A DNA stretch of 64,000 bases from Mayamaea pseudoterrestris (Eukaryota; Bacillariophyta; Bacillariophyceae; Sellaphorales; Sellaphoraceae). The notes under the pieces were generated by a model. It was given only the letters and a program-made list of their open reading frames with translations. It was not told the origin of the DNA and made no database searches. A program made the translations under genes and the position numbers. Shown piece by piece: positions 21,616 through 31,699 of the stretch. Positions within the stretch are counted from its first letter, which is position 1. The number at the start of each line of letters is the position of its first letter. The DNA lies in the NCBI GenBank assembly GCA_027923505.1, contig BROI01000007.1, positions 372,001-436,000 on the forward strand. The letters are read 5' to 3'.

Positions 21616-21951
21616 GCTACCGTAATCTATGCAAAATCGTACGTTTGCCACACTAGTACAAAAGAATATACACTGCGCGCAGTCTTGCTGATGGAGCGTC
21701 GTTCGACCAGATTCGCAAATGGTGCGGGATCACCCTCTCATGGTTGTTGACGATTCATCTTTCATCGGATGGTGCGACGTGCGCATCAGACATTACTGTG
21801 CTGCTTGGTGTACACAGTTTCGTCATACCTTCTTTTCAGTGTCGCTTTGCTTCGGACAGACTCTGCGTTTTCGACGCAACAAAAATAATTGACCATGGCG
21901 CACGCTTTTTCCCATGTGTTAAAAGGCAACCAGTTTTATTCGCTTTAAACA
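21616..21951. other. Divergent promoter region, USP / fucosyltransferase
   Basis: 336 bp between divergent start codons. No TATA box, repeat or RNA stands out. Confidence 0.5.
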
Positions 21952-23943
21952 ATGGTCCGCGTAAGGCGGAGCAATAATGGATCAAGAAGCTCGCTGCCTG
22001 TCCGCTGCTGTATCTCGTGGCATAGAATATGCTTTCTTCTGCTCATTTTCTACGGAATCATCGTCCTGTACATTTTCAAGCTGATTGCTTCGCCAAATGG
22101 CCTTTCACAAGGCCCAATTGCTGCAATATCAGATTTATCTGGTCAAAATACGAAAAGTATTGCTCGAAAGGACATTGGAATGGGGAAAGACCAAAATTTA
22201 GAGCGGCAGAACATGTCGGACGTTGGATTGGTCGACGACGATCACGCAGAGAGGCTCAAAAAGCTAGAACAAACGATACGAAGTCTGCAAGCTGGCGCAT
22301 ATTCCTCATATAGATCTTGTCGATGGCGAGCAGGAGATATTTATTCCAGTGACGATTCCTGCCCAGACAGAGCTTCCCGAATCCTTTACTACAATTTACA
22401 CTCTGAGTCTCGAATATTGTGCAATCACACGATTGCACCTAACTCCCACGTAATGCTGGAGCAGCCATGCTTGGAGCCTTCTCGATTATTTCCGGTTATT
22501 CCCGACGTGACGGCGCAAGGCTTGCCGCCTGTCAAAACTTGCTTTGATAAGTGTGAGAGGGATCGAACAGCGAAGCCCTTTGAGCAATGCGACATTCCTT
22601 GCATGCAGTCGGGGACAACAGGCGCGGTCATTTCTAGGCGATATATTGATGGCACAGACTGGGTCATCAACTTTAGCATGGAAGGTCCGCAGTATTATCC
22701 GGACATGCGAGTCAAAAAGGACGCTTACCGGAACAACAAGTTCTACTCGACTACATCGTACGATTCGGAAATTCCACTGCCATACTTTTCGTGGGCCGAG
22801 TACGACATTCAGAGTCCGCCACTCAAGTATGAAGACGCTATTAAAGGTGCAGTGTTTCTGGCACGCAACTGCAACTCCTTGAATAAGCGCGAAGCTATCA
22901 TCAAAAAGATGGAAGAGTCAACTTTTCGGGTGGACTCCTTGTCGAGCTGCCTTCGAAATGCAAAACCCCCAGATGGTGTCAATCTTAACAACAAGGTGCA
23001 AGTCATGCGTCGCTACTTGTTTTACCTTGCTTTTGAGAATCAAAATGAACCTGACTACATCACCGAGAAGTTATGGGGACCACTCGTTGCGGGCACGGTG
23101 CCAGTGTATTTTGGAGCGCCCAATGTGAAGGACCATGCGCCGAACCGAAGCATGATTGCCGTCAGTGACTTTTTCTCGGTTGCAGATTTGGCAGCATATT
23201 TGAGCAAGGTTGCCAATGACAAGGCACTCTACGAATCGTACCAGGCTTGGCGCTCGCAACCGCTGCCACCACATTTTCATGCACGATATGATTTTACTCG
23301 AGTTCATAGCACCTGTCGAACCTGCCGATGGGCGCATGCAAGATTGTACGGTCTTGGATGGAATCACAGCAATCAAAGTTTGACAGAGCTGCATGTTCCG
23401 CGGAAAGTGTGCTTTGATGAGCACGGCCTCGTGAGTAAACCTTTCCAAGAAGAGTGGTTTACTGCGGGTGCTCCGTTAATGACCAAAACGTCGGGTGCCG
23501 GTTCATGCGAGAAACTACCATGGTCAGGATCCAGCCTGTCGTTTCAGTCAAATCAGTTAACGCGGGTTGTTTACGAGCAAGACGGCGTGATCGATTACCT
23601 TGTTGAAAGTCGTGATGCAACATCGGACAATTACATGTTGCGACTCCAGATGCCGCTCAAACTAAACAGCACATTTGATTTAGTAAGAGACGGGCATGTT
23701 CGCCTTCAAGACCAGGAAACACGGCTAACTATCCTGGCGCGCCCACGGAAAGTTGACATAGTGTCGACTCAAGAGGGAACTGCCGAGCTTACGATTCAAC
23801 CTGCAAATCTGCCGCTTCGAATACGAATAATTGTTGAAGATGTCGATAAGCTTCACGACAATGCACATTTGGAAGAGAATTACTTTGGTCAACGCATGAT
23901 CGACGATTTTTACCAACCTGTGGAAGGCTTTATCATGGTGTAG
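21952..23943 (+). CDS. Alpha-1,3-fucosyltransferase-like (GT10), Golgi type II membrane protein
   Basis: 663 aa, single exon. A short basic N-terminus (VRVRRSNNGSRSS) precedes one transmembrane helix (about 24-45, ICFLLLIFYGIIVLYIFKLI), as in Golgi glycosyltransferases. The GT10 signature lies near 350-385: FENQNEPDYITEKLWGPLVA, then GTVPVYFGAPNVKDHAPN. Cys-rich segments flank the catalytic part (CRWRAG, CRTCRWAHARLYGLGW). The C-terminal 160 residues are predicted beta-rich and not part of the usual GT10 domain. It likely transfers GDP-fucose to N-glycans or other Golgi glycans; acceptor specificity cannot be read from sequence. It lies 336 bp from the divergent USP gene. Confidence 0.9.
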   Translation: MVRVRRSNNGSRSSLPVRCCISWHRICFLLLIFYGIIVLYIFKLIASPNGLSQGPIAAISDLSGQNTKSIARKDIGMGKDQNLERQNMSDVGLVDDDHAERLKKLEQTIRSLQAGAYSSYRSCRWRAGDIYSSDDSCPDRASRILYYNLHSESRILCNHTIAPNSHVMLEQPCLEPSRLFPVIPDVTAQGLPPVKTCFDKCERDRTAKPFEQCDIPCMQSGTTGAVISRRYIDGTDWVINFSMEGPQYYPDMRVKKDAYRNNKFYSTTSYDSEIPLPYFSWAEYDIQSPPLKYEDAIKGAVFLARNCNSLNKREAIIKKMEESTFRVDSLSSCLRNAKPPDGVNLNNKVQVMRRYLFYLAFENQNEPDYITEKLWGPLVAGTVPVYFGAPNVKDHAPNRSMIAVSDFFSVADLAAYLSKVANDKALYESYQAWRSQPLPPHFHARYDFTRVHSTCRTCRWAHARLYGLGWNHSNQSLTELHVPRKVCFDEHGLVSKPFQEEWFTAGAPLMTKTSGAGSCEKLPWSGSSLSFQSNQLTRVVYEQDGVIDYLVESRDATSDNYMLRLQMPLKLNSTFDLVRDGHVRLQDQETRLTILARPRKVDIVSTQEGTAELTIQPANLPLRIRIIVEDVDKLHDNAHLEENYFGQRMIDDFYQPVEGFIMV

Positions 23944-24071
23944 AGCTTTATTTTACTCTAAATGGATGCGCCGAGCAGAATCGACAGCGGCAAATTCTAT
24001 ATGGCGACCACAAGTCCCGGTAGTAGGTGCAACATGTAATTCTAGTGGTATGTATTAGATATCTTACTGGG

Positions 24072-25844
24072 TCATATAACGTTCTTAATGGTCGTTTTTA
24101 TCAAAGATCTGAGGGATGGGAAATACTCGGGCTTGCGTCCGTCTCTTCCTTTCAGCTCTTGGATAACAGGGCAGCTTGCCCAAGCGCTTGTAGCATGCGC
24201 TTGTAATCTTGTCGGCTGCGTTGTTACAAAGTCGACTTGATAGTCTTGAGGTGAAACATCCATGCATCCCACGACAAGCAACTTTCCAGATATCCTTGAA
24301 GCAGCCGATGCCACTGCTTCGCAGCACTCTTGTGTTGCCCAAACTGCGTTGGCGTTGGATGTAGAAAGCAGCGAACGTATGTCGGCAGCTGTTGACGACG
24401 TGTTACATATAAGATCATCTGTTGATACACTGCTCGGAGGTGATACTGTGAGACCAGCGTAATATTCCTGGCATCTCATTGCAGTCATATTGAGGCCATT
24501 GCTTAGGCAGAGCGCCGTGGGCGGGGCATTGTTCAATAGCCGCAGGGTAGCTGTTGCAGCAAGCTGTCCATAGGACTCGTCACTTGTTGGACCGACAAAT
24601 GGTAGTCTGTCTTCGCCTGACACGAGCGATTCGACGACGACGTTGCCGTAACCTGTGTTAAAAACTCCTATGGAAGGCAGCCCTGGGTTGACTGAGATGC
24701 CGCGCACTACCGTCATTAAATCGGGATTGTCGGTCGGGTCGGTCGTCATGATTGCAGGTACTGCCGAGATTCCACTAACGATTTGATTCACCGTAATCAT
24801 GATCTCTGATATAGATCTTCCACTAGCAACGGTCGGGTCAATACCAGTCATAAAGAAGCAGAGACCGAATTGATTGGCGTCTCTTACTATATCAAGGTAT
24901 ATGGAGTTCCAAAAGCTGTCAAAGCCACTTTCAGTATCGGAATTGAGCAAGGCATGTGTTATAATGGCAAAGACTGGACCATCAAAGTTGCAGCAGCGAT
25001 TAGGGTTTTGCGCAATTGCTTCGGGAACTCGACTGAGAACATATGTCGATTGAGAGCTTGAGCATTCACCGGATACTGGTTTCCGTGTCGGACGATTGGT
25101 GGTAACTACCGGCGGTGGTGTCGGATAAGATACGGGAGGCCGTGTGATGGCTTTGCTTTTCGAAACCTTTTTCGTCTTCGAACTGACTTCTTTCTTCTTC
25201 GTGCCCTTCTTGCTGTCCTTCTTCATCAATTGCTTTGCCGATAAAGAGTAGCTGCCACCGCCTTTGACATAACCCTTACTGCCACCTTTACTTGTCAGTC
25301 CCTTGCTTGCGACGCCTCTATCGTTCTTCTTTTCCTTCGTTTTCTTATCAATGCTCGTGCCAGTGACTCCGCCGGTGCTACCTGAGAAACTAGATGTCAC
25401 ATGTACAACGCCGTAATTCGCTGAACCCTCCTTCTCTGTGCCTATTTTTCCTTTTCCCTTGCTTCTTTGACTACCATTTGATTTATCGAAAGATTCTGGA
25501 TTAATTGGAGCGATATTATGTGCAGTTGCCGAGCCAGAGGACAATACAAATGGAGGAGACGGATCGAGTTGCGGATCTGTTTCAGAGGCAGTCAAGGACG
25601 TCGACGATGACTGAACGTATAAAGAGTCTGATGACGAGACAGATACTGGTATTCCTATGTGGCTGGAAGCCTGTGGTCCGAAAAAGCTTTCTTGTGCTCG
25701 TCTTGTCAGCTGATGACCTCGTCGCCGAGCTGGGGATTCATCGTCGCTCCATTGCCCATTCTCTTGTGGTGTTCCGCGCACCACAGCCTCCGCAGTTGCG
25801 CTATATGTCGTTAGAAGCAGAAATAGTCTAGTCAGCTTCGTCAT
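24072..25844 (-). CDS. Secreted PBP1-like (type 1 periplasmic binding fold) protein, paralogue 1
   Basis: 590 aa from MTKLTRLFLLLTTYSATAEA, a clear signal peptide; an ATG 23 codons upstream would hide it. Residues 25-255 are low-complexity, Ser/Lys/Gly-rich (KGKGKIGTEKEG, KKTKEKKND, KKGTKKKEVSSK), followed by a Pro/Thr linker. Residues 270-590 resemble sugar-binding PBP1 domains: AIITHALLNSDTESGFDSFW, VPAIMTTDPTDNP, PSIGVFNTGYGNV, EDRLPFVG. Strongly similar to the next gene over the whole binding domain. Likely secreted or wall-associated and ligand-binding; ligand unknown. The Lys-rich region recalls silica- or wall-associated proteins of diatoms but this is only a guess. Confidence 0.75.
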   Translation of the reverse strand: MTKLTRLFLLLTTYSATAEAVVRGTPQENGQWSDDESPARRRGHQLTRRAQESFFGPQASSHIGIPVSVSSSDSLYVQSSSTSLTASETDPQLDPSPPFVLSSGSATAHNIAPINPESFDKSNGSQRSKGKGKIGTEKEGSANYGVVHVTSSFSGSTGGVTGTSIDKKTKEKKNDRGVASKGLTSKGGSKGYVKGGGSYSLSAKQLMKKDSKKGTKKKEVSSKTKKVSKSKAITRPPVSYPTPPPVVTTNRPTRKPVSGECSSSQSTYVLSRVPEAIAQNPNRCCNFDGPVFAIITHALLNSDTESGFDSFWNSIYLDIVRDANQFGLCFFMTGIDPTVASGRSISEIMITVNQIVSGISAVPAIMTTDPTDNPDLMTVVRGISVNPGLPSIGVFNTGYGNVVVESLVSGEDRLPFVGPTSDESYGQLAATATLRLLNNAPPTALCLSNGLNMTAMRCQEYYAGLTVSPPSSVSTDDLICNTSSTAADIRSLLSTSNANAVWATQECCEAVASAASRISGKLLVVGCMDVSPQDYQVDFVTTQPTRLQAHATSAWASCPVIQELKGRDGRKPEYFPSLRSLIKTTIKNVI

Positions 25845-26120
25845 GGTTAACTCTATTGCTCGTGATAATCGTCTACCGGTAGGCTGCGTTTCGTTACCAT
25901 CAACGACACGCAAGATAGTGGCGGTCGGAACGATTCAAAAATGTGACGGCCAAAATTGGCGGCGTCGGCTGGCTCGCTACAAGTGTCGCACAGGTACCGA
26001 AGAGTTGACGAACGTATTCCGCACGTCTTTTTGCTACACCGAAAGTTATTGTCCTACTTGTTTCAATAGCTATGCCTAGCATTTTAAACATCCATACACA
26101 GTGAACTAGCACAACAAGCT

Positions 26121-27332
26121 TTAGAACATCACAATATTGTAAATTGCTGTATTCAACAGCGACAGAAGCGATGGAAAGAACTCATCCGCTCGACCATTAT
26201 CTGAAGGTTTGCTCGCTTCTTCTACTGGTAGACTCACCCATGAAGTGACTTGGACTGCTTGTAACTCGACTGGCTGCGCAGTGACAAAGTCCGCCGAGCC
26301 TCGAGGCGCTGAATCATTGTTATCCTGACACCCAACAATGATTGTTTGGTTGTACTCATCCTTTGCTCTCTCGGCTGCTTCGGCGACTGATTTGCAACAG
26401 TCGACATGTGCAAAGACGGCATTTACTTCTTCATCAACCATAAGCGCAAGCAATGCATCGACACTGGAGTCAGCTCGGCAAGTCAAACCAAAGTATCGAC
26501 TGGGTGGGTTGCCATCTGTCAACACATCATAATAGGAAGCACATCGCCGTCCAACGTACGTGAGGTCCGGACGACCATTAAAACAAAGCGCCATGGGCGA
26601 TGCTCCATTCAACAGCTGAAGGGTTATATCGGCTGCCTCAATGCCGTAATCATTGTCATCTGTGGATCCGACGTACGGCAGTCTATCTTGACCTGTTACC
26701 ACAGACTCTTGACTAAGTTTGGCAAAGCCAGTGTTGAAGACGCCAATGGATGGGCCACCGACCGTCTCTGAGATGACACGGAACAGATTGACAAGCTGCA
26801 TATCATTCGTTGGATCTGTCGACATTATAGCAGGAACGCTTGGCAGTAAAGAAACCAAGGCGTTCGTTTGAATAAGGACTTCATCAAGCGTTTTTTTGAA
26901 CCGATTCGCTGCCGTTTGGTTAAATCCAGACATGACGAAGCAAATGTCAGCAGTCTTTGCATACTCGTCAATTAGTTTATAGTAATCATTCCAGAATGGT
27001 TCAAATCCAGTTGACGTGCTCTTATCCCAAAGTGCGTGGGTTATAAGTGCCGCTGTTGGTCCCTCGTGCTTGCAGCATCGAGGAGGATTAAGAACGAAAG
27101 ATCCTTGAACATTTGCAATAGCTTCCGCCACAGTGCTTCTACATCGTCCAGTGCTGATACTCTTCTCACCACCGCTCTGCTCCTCGTTGGTCGTCTCCTC
27201 ATTCGACACTTTCAAGTCTCTCGTGTCGAAAATTCGAGGGAACCCAGAGCCCATCGCCCGAATCCTTCTCTCCCTCCGAGGCTGCGCGAATGAAGTGCCT
27301 GCTAACAGCGGCAATAACAGGATGTTCCTCAT
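26121..27332 (-). CDS. Secreted PBP1-like protein, paralogue 2
   Basis: 403 aa from MRNILLLPLLAGTSFAQP, a signal peptide; the open frame continues upstream but without an ATG. It lacks the Lys-rich insert of paralogue 1. The binding domain shares CCKHEGPTAALITHALWDKS, VPAIMSTDPTND, GGPSIGVFNTGF, GQDRLPYVGSTDDNDYG and the end FFPSLLSLLNTAIYNI. Paired Cys (RCC, DCCKS, GCQDN) at the same places as paralogue 1 suggest conserved disulfides outside the cell. Same strand, 276 bp upstream of paralogue 1, so a tandem duplicate. No transport partner gene lies nearby, unlike bacterial PBPs. Confidence 0.78.
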   Translation of the reverse strand: MRNILLLPLLAGTSFAQPRRERRIRAMGSGFPRIFDTRDLKVSNEETTNEEQSGGEKSISTGRCRSTVAEAIANVQGSFVLNPPRCCKHEGPTAALITHALWDKSTSTGFEPFWNDYYKLIDEYAKTADICFVMSGFNQTAANRFKKTLDEVLIQTNALVSLLPSVPAIMSTDPTNDMQLVNLFRVISETVGGPSIGVFNTGFAKLSQESVVTGQDRLPYVGSTDDNDYGIEAADITLQLLNGASPMALCFNGRPDLTYVGRRCASYYDVLTDGNPPSRYFGLTCRADSSVDALLALMVDEEVNAVFAHVDCCKSVAEAAERAKDEYNQTIIVGCQDNNDSAPRGSADFVTAQPVELQAVQVTSWVSLPVEEASKPSDNGRADEFFPSLLSLLNTAIYNIVMF

Positions 27333-27756
27333 GGTAGTTTCGGTAATTTGTCTATGATGAACATCATGCATCAGGTCGTGTATTTTCGAGTCGCTAAATT
27401 TGGGTAAGCCATGATTTTGTGAGAAGTTTTTGGTCAGCGCGAGCCTGCCTAGCACTGTCGCTCCGGTAACAGGAGTGGAAGGTATCGCCAAATTCCTGGC
27501 CTTGGGTACTTGTCCCTTGTACCTGAAAAGCTTACTATTTGTGCGCAAGAACCAAGCAGCGTTACACGAGAAAGTAGCTTTAGGATAAAATGGGGGATAG
27601 ATGGCATTTCAACTGCCGGTATGAGCGACAGGCTAGTAAATTGAAATTCATTTATTTTCCCTAAAGCGGTTCGTTATCCCAGGACTATTTCCTGGAGCTC
27701 GTTACAGTAATTTCTCGTCTCGTCAAGCGTGGAGTACAATCGCCTTTATGTATCTT
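27333..27756. other. Intergenic spacer
   Basis: 424 bp between the start of PBP1-like paralogue 2 and the stop of the next minus-strand gene. It should hold the promoter of the former and the 3' UTR of the latter. Nothing else recognised. Confidence 0.5.
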
Positions 27757-28257
27757 TCAAGATGGCTGACGTCCGCGGCTCTTACTTGTATGAATGGCAC
27801 CCATGAGCAATGCGCGACGAACACTAGTGACAAGACGGTTGAACTTCTTCGTCTTCTTGGTTTTCTGCTTGGTTTCACCAATTGGCTCTTCATAATTGGC
27901 CTGCTCATCCTTGTCCAGGTCGTCTTCCTCCTTCATCGCTTGCATACCCAACTCCACTGTCACAACCTTGTCCTGAATGTGCGATTCCGACCCATCCAAA
28001 CTATAGGAGCAGATCGTCGTTGCCGTGGATTCCGCATCCAGCTTGTGAGGTGAAGGACTACCGGTAGAGCGAGCCTCCCAAAGGCGCATGGCGGCATCGT
28101 GAAGGTTCTCTGTCCAAGGCTCGTACTTGCCAATCCCAAGCGTCTCGCGACTGTCCAAGACGAGCTGCCGACAGACACGGTACGGCTGCTTCGTCTTGCG
28201 CATGAGAATATTCTCCAGCTCAGGCATGACTGTAATGGCGGGGAAGAAAGTGTGCAT
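27757..28257 (-). CDS. Hypothetical acidic-basic protein
   Basis: 166 aa from MHTFFPAITVMPELENILM; the frame extends upstream to 28551 but that part looks like leader sequence and starts without an ATG. Features: a conserved-looking segment RVCRQLVLDSRETLGIGKYEPWTENLHDA, written here in parts as RVCRQLVLDSRE and GKYEPWTENLHDA; an acidic stretch (KEEDDLDKDEQANYEEP); and a basic tail (KQKTKKTKKFNRL). No domain recognised. It is divergent from the REEP gene, 344 bp away. Confidence 0.5.
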   Translation of the reverse strand: MHTFFPAITVMPELENILMRKTKQPYRVCRQLVLDSRETLGIGKYEPWTENLHDAAMRLWEARSTGSPSPHKLDAESTATTICSYSLDGSESHIQDKVVTVELGMQAMKEEDDLDKDEQANYEEPIGETKQKTKKTKKFNRLVTSVRRALLMGAIHTSKSRGRQPS

Positions 28258-28601
28258 GGTCACGATTCTGCAATGAGAGGAGAAGCATCGCTTGTCTTTG
28301 ACAAGTACTTGAAAGCGGGAGCAGAGTGGCGAAGAATGAGGCGACGAAAGATGGACATGCGGCAACAATGACGAGCAAGAAACGTCATGTAAAGTTTCAT
28401 TGGCGCGTGCGCGCGCCAGCCGGTTCCATCCGTTAACTCGCTCCTTAAGCTTCTTGGAAGTTCTTTCGAGAACCATCATCATTGCTCGTGGCTCGCCTGG
28501 CGGCGGAGAAGCGGCTGGTCGTCCTTTGCTATTCACGCGATCCTCCTCCAAGTGTTTGCTTGCCTCCTCTAAATCTCTCTGACTTCACCCTATACTCTAC
28601 C
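28258..28601. other. Divergent promoter region
   Basis: 344 bp between the hypothetical gene (minus) and the REEP/Yop1 gene (plus). A C/T-rich stretch near 28540-28590 precedes the REEP ATG. No further feature seen. Confidence 0.45.
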
Positions 28602-29375
28602 ATGCATCCTAAAGCTCAGCAAATTATCAATCAGGTGGATGCCTTCCTTGCCAAGCATCCAAAGTACACTCTATATGGTACGTGAATGAATGGTGAGCGG
28701 AGATGACTGGTCATCGTTGCTGGCTGGTTCGCTACGAAGCTGAGCGAGCGAGCGTGCCGAAGGTCCCGTGTATGTTGGAGTCTCTGCGGCATGCATTTTT
28801 CTGCTTCTTTATAGTTGCTGGCAATGATTGTTAGCGCCAAGGGTTCTCGCGACGCATGCCTCGCTCGCTGCTTGATAGGTCGGACGTGCTGTCCGTTCGG
28901 TTTGCATTTAGAATATTCGCATAATGCTGCCTATTAACTAATTCCGTTATCATTACCAGACCAATTGGTGCAGTTGGAAATCAAGACAGGCCAGCCAAAG
29001 GCGCTCTTTTTCATTGCTGGAGTGTTAGCTCTGTTCGGATCTTTGGTTCTGGTTGCTGGAGGCAAATTGATAGTCGACCTTGCTGGCTTTGTCTACCCGG
29101 CCTACATGTCATTCAAATCGCTGGAAGCTCAGCATGATGAGACGGAGTGGTTGACGTATTGGGTTGTCTTTTCTTCCTTTTCGATTCTTGAATCCTTCTT
29201 GTCGCCGCTCGTCAATTTGGTTCCGTTCTACTTGTGGATCAAGGTTGCCTTTATCATCTTCATGTACCATCCGTCGACGAAGGGAGCGCTTATGATCTAC
29301 CAGCAGGCGCTTCGACCCCTCCTTTTGCCCTATCTGGAGGTTGACAAGTCGGCGGCGACCAAGAAGATTTCGTAA
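28602..29375 (+). CDS. REEP/Yop1/HVA22 ER-shaping protein (TB2/DP1 family)
   Basis: Two exons, 28602-28677 and 28960-29375; intron 28678-28959 (GTACGT..CCAG). The join MHPKAQ..YTLYDQLVQLEIKTG gives 163 aa. Hydrophobic hairpins: ALFFIAGVLALFGSLVLVAG and a second pair around FSILESFLSPLVNLVPFYLW. The TB2/DP1 motif is clear: GFVYPAYMSFKSLEA, DETEWLTYWVVFSSF, YHPSTKGALMIY. These proteins sit as wedges in the ER membrane and stabilise tubules. The short Lys-ending tail (TKKIS) fits an ER protein. Confidence 0.93.
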
Positions 29376-29787
29376 CTGATTGGCGCAGATTCTATTACTT
29401 ATGCGGGTATATGCACTGACCGACGACCTGCTTGGATTAACATGGTTAGCAAATAAATGAAGTAGATGAAATTACCATTATGTTAGCAGGTAGCTGGACC
29501 TATAGGATGGTGCTAAGTGTTTGCGATGTACTTGTACAACTCTATTGCATATAGCTTGCGATGATCAATATCGGAAACGACACGCTGAGACTGTTGATCA
29601 AGATCAGACGATAGAATAAAGACGGATATGCTTGTGACAAAACCTGCAGGCTAGATTACCGGTAAACCAAGCAGTCAACCTCGTTCTTTCTTGACGGCAG
29701 ATGCATAGCTAGGGATGACTGTGGCGTATCGTGGCGGCACGTCGCAGCGGTGCGACACTTCACCAAGGTCGCCTCTCGTCGTCCACC
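29376..29787. other. Intergenic spacer
   Basis: 412 bp between two plus-strand genes; 3' UTR of the REEP gene and promoter of the Arg/Lys/Ser-rich gene. Nothing else recognised. Confidence 0.5.
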
Positions 29788-30291
29788 ATGATTGACGCCT
29801 GCAATCACTCCAAGGCAGCGATGAATGGCGAATCCGGTAATGCAGACGACGACACCCCAAGAGAGACGTCGATTTACGGAGTAGAGTCCGACGCAATCAA
29901 ATCTGTTGAAAGGAAACGAAGAAGCCGGTCTGCCGATGGTTCAGACGAATCGGACGACGACTCTTCCCACCAAAGAAAACGCAGACGTAAACATAAGAGA
30001 CACAGGAAGCGAAAACGTGACTATTCATCAAGTAGCAGTGACGAATCATCTTCGTCCGACAATGACTCGAGACGACGCAAGAAGCATCGAAAGAAACGCA
30101 AGTCGAAGAAGGACAAACGAAAAAGCCGCAGTCGGGACGATCATTCATCCGAGGAAGGTAAAGATAGGGTTCGACGTAGCGTCATTACTGGAAAGAAGAT
30201 CAAAATGTCAATCAGCAAGACTGATGAAGATCTTGCTCAGGATGCGGCTCGACAGCAGCTGCTAGAGTACATGAACTCTTCCTACAAGTAA
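29788..30291 (+). CDS. Arg/Lys/Ser-rich nuclear-type protein
   Basis: 167 aa from MIDACNHSKAAMNGES, the first ATG of the frame. Residues 55-135 are dominated by R, K, S, D and H (KRRRKHKRHRKRKRDYSSSS and similar), as in splicing-associated SR-like proteins. The last 35 residues are ordered-looking and probably the conserved part: GKKIKMSISKTDEDLAQDAA, then RQQLLEYMNSSYK. Such a short C-terminal motif after an RS-like region occurs in several nuclear RNA-processing proteins (NKAP-like, for example), but I cannot assign a family. Its stop lies 10 bp from the stop of LST8 on the other strand. Confidence 0.65.
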   Translation: MIDACNHSKAAMNGESGNADDDTPRETSIYGVESDAIKSVERKRRSRSADGSDESDDDSSHQRKRRRKHKRHRKRKRDYSSSSSDESSSSDNDSRRRKKHRKKRKSKKDKRKSRSRDDHSSEEGKDRVRRSVITGKKIKMSISKTDEDLAQDAARQQLLEYMNSSYK

Positions 30292-30301
30292 ATATCATAA
30301 A

Positions 30302-31417
30302 TTATACACTAGCATCATTTAATGCAACGCACGTAACTGTTCCTTGATGACCATGATACCTGCGGACCACATCCGCCGTTTTTAAATTCCAAAGTCTCGC
30401 AATATGGTCGCTACTGGACGTCACAAGATAGCTCGAGTCGGCGCAAAAGGCAGCGTCGTAGACCCAAGTTTTGGAGTTTTCCAACGTTTCCGTCAACTCC
30501 CACGTCGTCGTGTCCCATAGTTTCGCTAATCCATCACTTCCACACGTCACCAAATGTCGACAATCGGGTGCTATTCTGCCGTGCAGACAATAATACCCAG
30601 GCGCGTGCGCCCGAAACTTTGTAATGGGACAAATGTCGCTAGTGCGATCGCTGTCTGCATTGTCGTTGGATAGATTTACGCCAGTGCTGGGATCCCAAAC
30701 GTAAACGACGCCGTGATTAGTGATAGCAACAAGTGTTCTCGAATCTTCCGAAATATCCACGGCTTGCATTGTGACGGTGCTTTCAAAGTAGTTGCCGCGA
30801 GTGCTGCGGTGTTTCGGCGCTGCAGCGGGTGTTGTTCCTGCACCGCTGGCAGCTGCTCCTCCATCAGTCGATATCCAATCAACACTAGGTCGTAGTGTTG
30901 TCAAACAACCATTTCCTCCAAGGTCCCAAACTTTGACGCAGCCGTTGGAATCTGCACTAATGAGTTCGTCGCGATCGGTCCGCAGAGTGACAGAATTGAC
31001 GGCTGCACCACAATCAAAGCTTCGACTGTAGTTTTGATTCCTTAAATCCCATATTTTGACGGTTCCATCCTCGCTTGCGCTATACAAGAATCGACCGTCC
31101 TTTTGAAACCCAATGGATGTCACGTTGGACGTGTGTCCTTCCAATGTGAGTACGGCTTGCTGCTGCATGGTGGAATTGTCGGCCGCCTGCTGCGCATGGC
31201 TGACGCTGGGATTCGAGGAACCACTAGAGGACGACATGATTTCATATAATCGTATCACTGGATTTCCCGCTGCGGCAATAAACTGCTTGTCGGGCGTAAT
31301 TTCGAGCTTGTTGACCTGAGAGTCGGGGAATTTGATGATGCGCGTACATGTGCCGGACGGTGCGTCCCAGAAACGAATCTTATGGTCGAATCCACCTGTT
31401 GCTAAGACGACTGACAT
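30302..31417 (-). CDS. LST8: TORC subunit LST8 (WD40 protein)
   Basis: 371 aa from [19 protein letters not shown]; the frame is open 87 codons further but that part has no family match. Seven WD repeats as in LST8/Gbeta[97 protein letters not shown] and [23 protein letters not shown]8 stabilises the kinase domain of TOR in TORC1 and TORC2. Two low-complexity insertions ([13 protein letters not shown] and [16 protein letters not shown]) explain the extra length over the usual ~305-325 aa. Confidence 0.94.
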   Translation of the reverse strand: MSVVLATGGFDHKIRFWDAPSGTCTRIIKFPDSQVNKLEITPDKQFIAAAGNPVIRLYEIMSSSSGSSNPSVSHAQQAADNSTMQQQAVLTLEGHTSNVTSIGFQKDGRFLYSASEDGTVKIWDLRNQNYSRSFDCGAAVNSVTLRTDRDELISADSNGCVKVWDLGGNGCLTTLRPSVDWISTDGGAAASGAGTTPAAAPKHRSTRGNYFESTVTMQAVDISEDSRTLVAITNHGVVYVWDPSTGVNLSNDNADSDRTSDICPITKFRAHAPGYYCLHGRIAPDCRHLVTCGSDGLAKLWDTTTWELTETLENSKTWVYDAAFCADSSYLVTSSSDHIARLWNLKTADVVRRYHGHQGTVTCVALNDASV

Positions 31418-31699
31418 GGCTGGCTTTAATTCAAGTAGTCTGCTGTTGCATAAGTCTTTTGAAAGACTCCGATGAAGAGTGCGAGGTATGATCTTGGTTG
31501 TGTTGTCGAAGAAACCGACGACCAAATTGAGTACCGGATCGAATGCATGTGGTACTGCTTTTACGCGCGCCGTCGCGCAATTCCAACGCCCGCGACGATG
31601 ACCCGTCACAAAAAGTCGCGGCGGATCCCAAGCCTTCCATCGTAGCAGCAACAAACGAAAGAGAAGGAATAGCATCATTCATACATTTAAATCACTAGT

